Assembly: GCA_964465665.1 (NCBI GenBank)
Contig: CAYXKM010000071.1
Span: 1 to 9,627 of the forward strand
Direction of reading: 5' to 3'
DNA: 9,627 nucleotides
Source of the DNA: JAKEGN01 sp964465665
GTDB taxonomy: Bacteria; Pseudomonadota; Gammaproteobacteria; Steroidobacterales; Woeseiaceae
Of this stretch, positions 6,441 to 9,627 are shown in pieces. The stretch's first letter is position 1, and every line of letters starts with the position of its first letter. The notes beneath the pieces were generated by a model that was not told where the DNA came from, made no database searches, and worked only from the letters and a program-made list of their open reading frames with translations. The position numbers were made by a program, and so were the translations under genes.

Positions 6441-7232
6441 ATGGGCATGGATGACAACGACCGACAGGCAGAGAGCGCCGTGAGTCTTGATCCCAAAACA
6501 TACGAGTACCGGCGTGGCTTGCTGAATGGACGCGTGATCCTGATTACCGGCGCGAGCGACGGTATTGGCAAGGCGTTGGCGATCCAGTCGGCCCGGCTTG
6601 GCGCCCAGATCATATTGCTCGGTCGAAACCTCAAAAAACTCGAGGCCGCGTACGACCAGATCGAGTCCATCGAGGACGCGCCTCGTCCTTCGATTGTCAC
6701 CATGGATCTTGCGACTGCGGACGCCGATGCCTACCGCTCGCTGGCGGCGAGTGTCGAGAATGAGATCGGGAGACTCGATGGCCTGGTACACAACGCCGGC
6801 ATACTTGGGAAAAGAACCTCGATCGACCAATACGACGCGGGGGAATGGCAACGGGTTATCCACGTCAATCTGACTGCCGCCTTCGCCCTGACACAGGTGC
6901 TAATGCCGATCCTTCGCCAGTCGGAAGACCCGTCGCTGATTTTCACCAGCAGCGGCGTCGGTCGGGTAGGTCGCGCATTCTGGGGGGCGTATTCCGTTTC
7001 GAAATTCGGCACGGAAGCGCTTGCACAGATTCTCGCCGACGAAAATCGGCACACTCCGCTGAAAGTGAATTGCGTGAATCCGGGCGCAACACGCACCAAT
7101 ATGCGGTTGCAGGCTTATCCGGCCGAGGATCGAAGTCTGTTGAAGACACCGGACCAGGTATTGCCCGCGTATGTCTACCTGTTGGGCCCCGACAGCCGGG
7201 GAGTAACCGGAAAGAGCCTGGATGCCCAGTAA
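6441..7232 (+). CDS. yciK: YciK-family short-chain dehydrogenase/reductase
   Basis: A classical SDR oxidoreductase of the YciK group, substrate unknown. It has 263 residues from the ATG at 6441. Seen: the Rossmann cofactor motif TGASDGIG (36-43), ILLGRN (58-63), an NADP-type basic region after beta-2, HNAG (117-120), catalytic Ser171 in FTSSGVGR, the YSVSK motif (Tyr184, Lys188), and VNPGATRT (212-219). It follows E. coli YciK almost colinearly, including GAYSVSKF, TRTNMR and the DSRGVTGK...DAQ end. The start is uncertain. ATG 6441 lies 4 nt after the rmuC stop but has no Shine-Dalgarno. GTG 6480 has the purine-rich GGCAGAGAG just upstream and would give 250 residues, nearer the family length (E. 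coli 252). It is the last gene of the operon. Confidence 0.93.
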   Translation: MGMDDNDRQAESAVSLDPKTYEYRRGLLNGRVILITGASDGIGKALAIQSARLGAQIILLGRNLKKLEAAYDQIESIEDAPRPSIVTMDLATADADAYRSLAASVENEIGRLDGLVHNAGILGKRTSIDQYDAGEWQRVIHVNLTAAFALTQVLMPILRQSEDPSLIFTSSGVGRVGRAFWGAYSVSKFGTEALAQILADENRHTPLKVNCVNPGATRTNMRLQAYPAEDRSLLKTPDQVLPAYVYLLGPDSRGVTGKSLDAQ

Positions 7233-7243
7233 TATTCCAGGTT
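7215..7243 (+). terminator. Weak candidate terminator hairpin at the yciK end
   Basis: AGCCTGGA (7215-7222) can pair with TCCAGGTT (7236-7243), giving 8 pairs including one G-U around a 13-nt loop that contains the yciK stop codon. The sequence after it is only moderately T-rich (AATTTCTGCTTC), so this is a poor intrinsic terminator. The operon may instead end by Rho or run into antisense rluB. Confidence 0.2.
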
Positions 7244-7254
7244 AATTTCTGCTT

Positions 7255-8049
7255 CTATCTTCTTGTTTTTCGGTTCTTTTTCTCGCGAGTCTTTGATGCA
7301 TTTTCGGCGTTGAGCCGGACCATTCCGACACTCTGGTAGAGAGCATGCTCTTGCGCCGGGGTCAGCGGCGCATAACGTCCCCGCCGCAGACTTCTGGGCA
7401 TCCGGATCGGACCGTAGGCGGTTCGCATCAGGCGGCTTACGCGATAACCCAACGCTTCCCAGAGTCGCCGGACTTCGCGGTTTCGCCCTTCTCGAATGGT
7501 AACGTCAAACCAGCGATTGGCACCGTCGCCGCCGGCCGGAGTGACAGAGTCGAAGGCCGCCCGACCGTCTTCGAGCTCCAATCCGTCCAGCAACGCCTGC
7601 AGTTCTTCATCGGTCGGCTGGCCATGTACCCTGACGGCGTATGTTCGAAGTATCTGTGACGACGGGTGCATCAGGGCATTCGCCAGTTGACCGTCCGTGG
7701 TGAAAAGCAGAAGACCGGTCGTGTTGATATCCAGTCGGCCTACAGAAATCCATCGTGCACCCTCTAGCCGGGGCAGTGCATCGAAAACCAGCGGGCGTCC
7801 GCCGTCGTCGCTTCGACTGGTCACTTCCCCTTCGTTCTTGTGATACATGAGGTACTGGTGCGACGACGATGCAGTGCGGTTCGACAGGCGTCGACCATCG
7901 ATTTCGAATGACTCGGTGCCGGTTACAGGCTGGCCAAGCGTTGCAGGCTTGCCATCGATGAAAAGGCGTCCGGCCCGAATCCAGTCCTCGATCTCACGTC
8001 GCGAGCCATGGCCGATCGATGCCAAAAATTTTTGCACTCGCTCCGTCAA
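7255..8049 (-). CDS. rluB: 23S rRNA pseudouridine(2605) synthase
   Basis: RluB isomerises a uridine of helix 93 region (U2605 in E. coli numbering) of 23S rRNA. It has 264 residues: an N-terminal S4 RNA-binding domain (about 1-60, with ASIGHGSRREIE at 10-21), then a RsuA/RluB-type synthase domain. The catalytic Asp107 is in GRLDINTTGLLLFTTDG. EGRNREVRRLWEA and SRLMRTAYG are further signatures of this subfamily. The start is TTG at 8049-8047; the resulting MTERVQKFLA matches the family N-terminus (E. coli MSEKLQK), and the start falls 11 nt after the scpB stop. The C-terminus ends in a lysine/arginine-rich tail (8 of the last 12 residues). RluE and RluF are less likely from the motif set and the scp context. 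It converges with yciK, 22 bp away. Confidence 0.93.
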   Translation of the reverse strand: MTERVQKFLASIGHGSRREIEDWIRAGRLFIDGKPATLGQPVTGTESFEIDGRRLSNRTASSSHQYLMYHKNEGEVTSRSDDGGRPLVFDALPRLEGARWISVGRLDINTTGLLLFTTDGQLANALMHPSSQILRTYAVRVHGQPTDEELQALLDGLELEDGRAAFDSVTPAGGDGANRWFDVTIREGRNREVRRLWEALGYRVSRLMRTAYGPIRMPRSLRRGRYAPLTPAQEHALYQSVGMVRLNAENASKTREKKNRKTRR

Positions 8050-8060
8050 GGAGAATCTCG

Positions 8061-8885
8061 CTAGTTGCGCGACAACGAGGCATCCGCGTCCCGCTTCGGC
8101 TGAAGATCCTCATCGAACTCCTCGGCGACGCTAATCGAATCCTCCGCTCCCGGCCAGGGCCGAGCGGCAATACGGACAAATGCGCGGTCGGATTCGGTCC
8201 CCGGTACGGCAAGCGCATCGAGGTCCGGAAGATCCGATTCGTCTTCGTTGTCAGCCGTGAGCTCCGGATACAGGACCGGGAATTCAGTTACTTGGCCGAT
8301 TTCCTCCTGGCTGTCGTTGGCATCGACATCCGGCAGGTTCAGCTGAACCCGCAAACTCTCCCAATCGGAAAGATCCGCCAGTGGCGGAAGATCATCGAGT
8401 TTCTTCAGGCCAAAATAATCGAGAAAGGACTTCGTGGTGCCAAACATTGCAGGTCGGCCCGGCACATCGCGGTGACCAACAACCCGAATCCAGTCCCGTT
8501 CGAGCATAGATCGAATAATATTGCTGCTCACCGCGACACCACGGATTTCTTCGATCTCACCGCGAGTAATCGGCTGCCGGTAGGCCACCAACGCGAGTGT
8601 TTCAAACAGCGCCCGGGAATAACGCGGCGGTCGCTCTTCCCACAGTTTTTGCAGCCGCTCCACCATGCCAGGCTTGATTTGCACCCGGAACCCGGATGCC
8701 ACCTCGACAATGGCTATTCCCCGTCGTTCGAAATCCTGATTCAGCTCGGTGATCGCACGCCGGATTTCCGTTTTCTCCGGCGTCGAGCCGCTGTCGAAAA
8801 GCGCCTGCATCTGATCGATGGTCAATGGCCGGCCGGCCGCAAGGAGCGCGGCCTCTACAAAGTACTTGATCTCTGTGTCATCCAT
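8061..8885 (-). CDS. scpB: Segregation and condensation protein B
   Basis: ScpB is the kite subunit of the Smc-ScpAB condensin, which compacts and separates chromosomes. It has 274 residues, longer than Bacillus ScpB (about 197). It contains the two winged-helix domains of the family: about 1-80, and about 85-165 with LFETLALVAYRQPITRGEIE (93-112), IRGVAVS, GRPAMFGTT (143-151) and FLDYFGL. Residues from about 185 on form an acidic, low-complexity tail with 25 Asp/Glu against 6 Lys/Arg. The ATG at 8885-8883 has GAGGGA about 10 nt upstream (8901-8896), overlapping the scpA stop codon. The 14-nt gap from scpA and the 11-nt gap to rluB indicate one transcript. Confidence 0.95.
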   Translation of the reverse strand: MDDTEIKYFVEAALLAAGRPLTIDQMQALFDSGSTPEKTEIRRAITELNQDFERRGIAIVEVASGFRVQIKPGMVERLQKLWEERPPRYSRALFETLALVAYRQPITRGEIEEIRGVAVSSNIIRSMLERDWIRVVGHRDVPGRPAMFGTTKSFLDYFGLKKLDDLPPLADLSDWESLRVQLNLPDVDANDSQEEIGQVTEFPVLYPELTADNEDESDLPDLDALAVPGTESDRAFVRIAARPWPGAEDSISVAEEFDEDLQPKRDADASLSRN

Positions 8886-8899
8886 CGGGCAATTTTCCC

Positions 8900-9627
8900 T
8901 CAGTTCCCAGGATAAATTTCGTCTTGGTTAGAAACCAGCCGAACCGACGAGGCCGCACGAATGTGCAACGGCGCGAACGCCTCTGCCTGAACAACTTCTA
9001 TGGTCGATTCGCGCAATAACTCGAGAATGGCGATAAAAGTAACCGCAACACCCATTCGCCCTTCCTCGGGGTCAAAAAGTTCGGCAAATGAGGTGAATGA
9101 GTTTGACTTGATCCGGCTGAGGATCTCCGACATTCGTTGGCGTACTGAAAGCGGCTCCCTTTGCATGTGCAGGTTCGAGAACATTTCCGCACGCTTCAGG
9201 ACATCGTGAAATGCCACCAGCAACTCTTTAAGCGTCACGTCGGGTAATTTGGTGATGACCTTGCGATCAGGCGCTTCGATTTCGACCATCATGAGGTCGC
9301 GCTCGAGTCGCGGCAGCGCATCCAGATCTTCGGCTGCCTTCTTGAAGCGTTCGTATTCCTGCAACCGGCGCGCCAGTTCGGCTCTCGGATCGTCTTCTTC
9401 AACCTCGTCGCTCGGCATGCGAGGCAACAGCATGCGCGACTTGATCTCGGCCAGCATTGCTGCCATCAACAGGTACTCACCGGCCAGCTCAAGCTGCATT
9501 TCCTTCATCAACTCGATGTACTCGACATACTGGCGGGTTATCTCTGCAATCGGTATGTCCAGGATGTCGATGTTTTGTCGTCGAATCAGGTACAGAAGCA
9601 GGTCGAGCGGACCTTCGAAGGCTTCGA
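8900..9627 (-). CDS. scpA: Segregation and condensation protein A, 5' end off the right edge
   Basis: ScpA is the kleisin that closes the Smc ring together with ScpB. The frame is open from the right edge to a TGA at 8902-8900, about 241 residues visible. The start lies outside the window, probably a few dozen residues upstream. Family signatures: FEGPLDLLLYLIRRQNIDIL followed by DIPIAEITRQYVEYI near the visible N-terminus, then GEYLLMAAMLAEIKSRMLLP, a charged linker (EEDDPRAELARRLQEY), and a C-terminal winged helix containing VTFIAILELLRES (the Smc-head contact in known ScpA). The internal TTG-ATG near 9511 is not the real start, because the conserved GPLDLLL motif lies upstream of it. It is the first visible gene of the scpA-scpB-rluB operon. 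Confidence 0.96.
   Translation of the reverse strand, partial: EAFEGPLDLLLYLIRRQNIDILDIPIAEITRQYVEYIELMKEMQLELAGEYLLMAAMLAEIKSRMLLPRMPSDEVEEDDPRAELARRLQEYERFKKAAEDLDALPRLERDLMMVEIEAPDRKVITKLPDVTLKELLVAFHDVLKRAEMFSNLHMQREPLSVRQRMSEILSRIKSNSFTSFAELFDPEEGRMGVAVTFIAILELLRESTIEVVQAEAFAPLHIRAASSVRLVSNQDEIYPGN

Noticed and set aside
8019..8915. 298-codon plus-strand open frame opposite scpB
   Set aside because: scpB on the minus strand carries conserved family motifs. The antisense translation has no recognisable features despite its length.
1..9627. Mobile element, CRISPR array, toxin-antitoxin, defence or biosynthetic cluster
   Set aside because: All reading frames of size are accounted for by housekeeping genes. 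I saw no direct-repeat array, transposase, integrase or tRNA-like sequence on either strand.

Overview
This window is ordinary chromosomal housekeeping DNA from a gammaproteobacterium. The proteins (GyrA, UbiG, MupP, RmuC, YciK, RluB) closely resemble gammaproteobacterial versions. The presence of scpA and scpB points away from Enterobacterales and their relatives, which use MukBEF instead of Smc-ScpAB. The order gyrA / mtaD / ubiG / mupP / (rmuC) / yciK resembles the Pseudomonas gyrA-mtnA-mtaD-ubiG-mupP-yciK neighbourhood as I remember it. By eye the sequence is moderately GC-rich and coding-dense. I cannot name a genus. I see no mobile element, CRISPR array, RNA gene, phage gene or defence system.

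Layout. (1) Positions 1-2083, minus strand: the first ~694 codons of gyrA; the 3' end lies off the left edge. (2) Positions 2084-2366: a 283-bp divergent intergenic region with three small inverted repeats and one plausible -10 box for the rightward operon. (3) Positions 2367-7232, plus strand: a tight five-gene operon, mtaD-ubiG-mupP-rmuC-yciK. Gene junctions are a 1-nt gap, a 4-nt ATGA overlap, a 1-nt TGATG overlap and a 4-nt gap. (4) Positions 7233-7254: a 22-bp convergent junction. (5) Positions 9627-7255, minus strand: scpA (5' end off the right edge), scpB and rluB, with gaps of 14 and 11 nt.

How the genes work together. The plus-strand operon mixes S-adenosylhomocysteine/methylthioadenosine deamination (MtaD), a SAM-dependent O-methyltransferase of ubiquinone synthesis (UbiG, which releases S-adenosylhomocysteine), the MurNAc-6-phosphate phosphatase of peptidoglycan recycling (MupP), a membrane-anchored nuclease-fold protein (RmuC) and an SDR oxidoreductase of unknown substrate (YciK). 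The MtaD-UbiG pairing makes metabolic sense; the other members are probably linked only by shared transcription. The minus-strand operon couples chromosome condensation (ScpA and ScpB, partners of Smc) to 23S rRNA pseudouridylation (RluB), a common bacterial arrangement.

I found no convincing undescribed system. The points most worth a second look are the non-AUG start of ubiG with a nested two-codon mini-ORF, the hairpins in the gyrA-mtaD intergenic region, rmuC inside a metabolic operon, and the charged C-terminal tails of ScpB and RluB.
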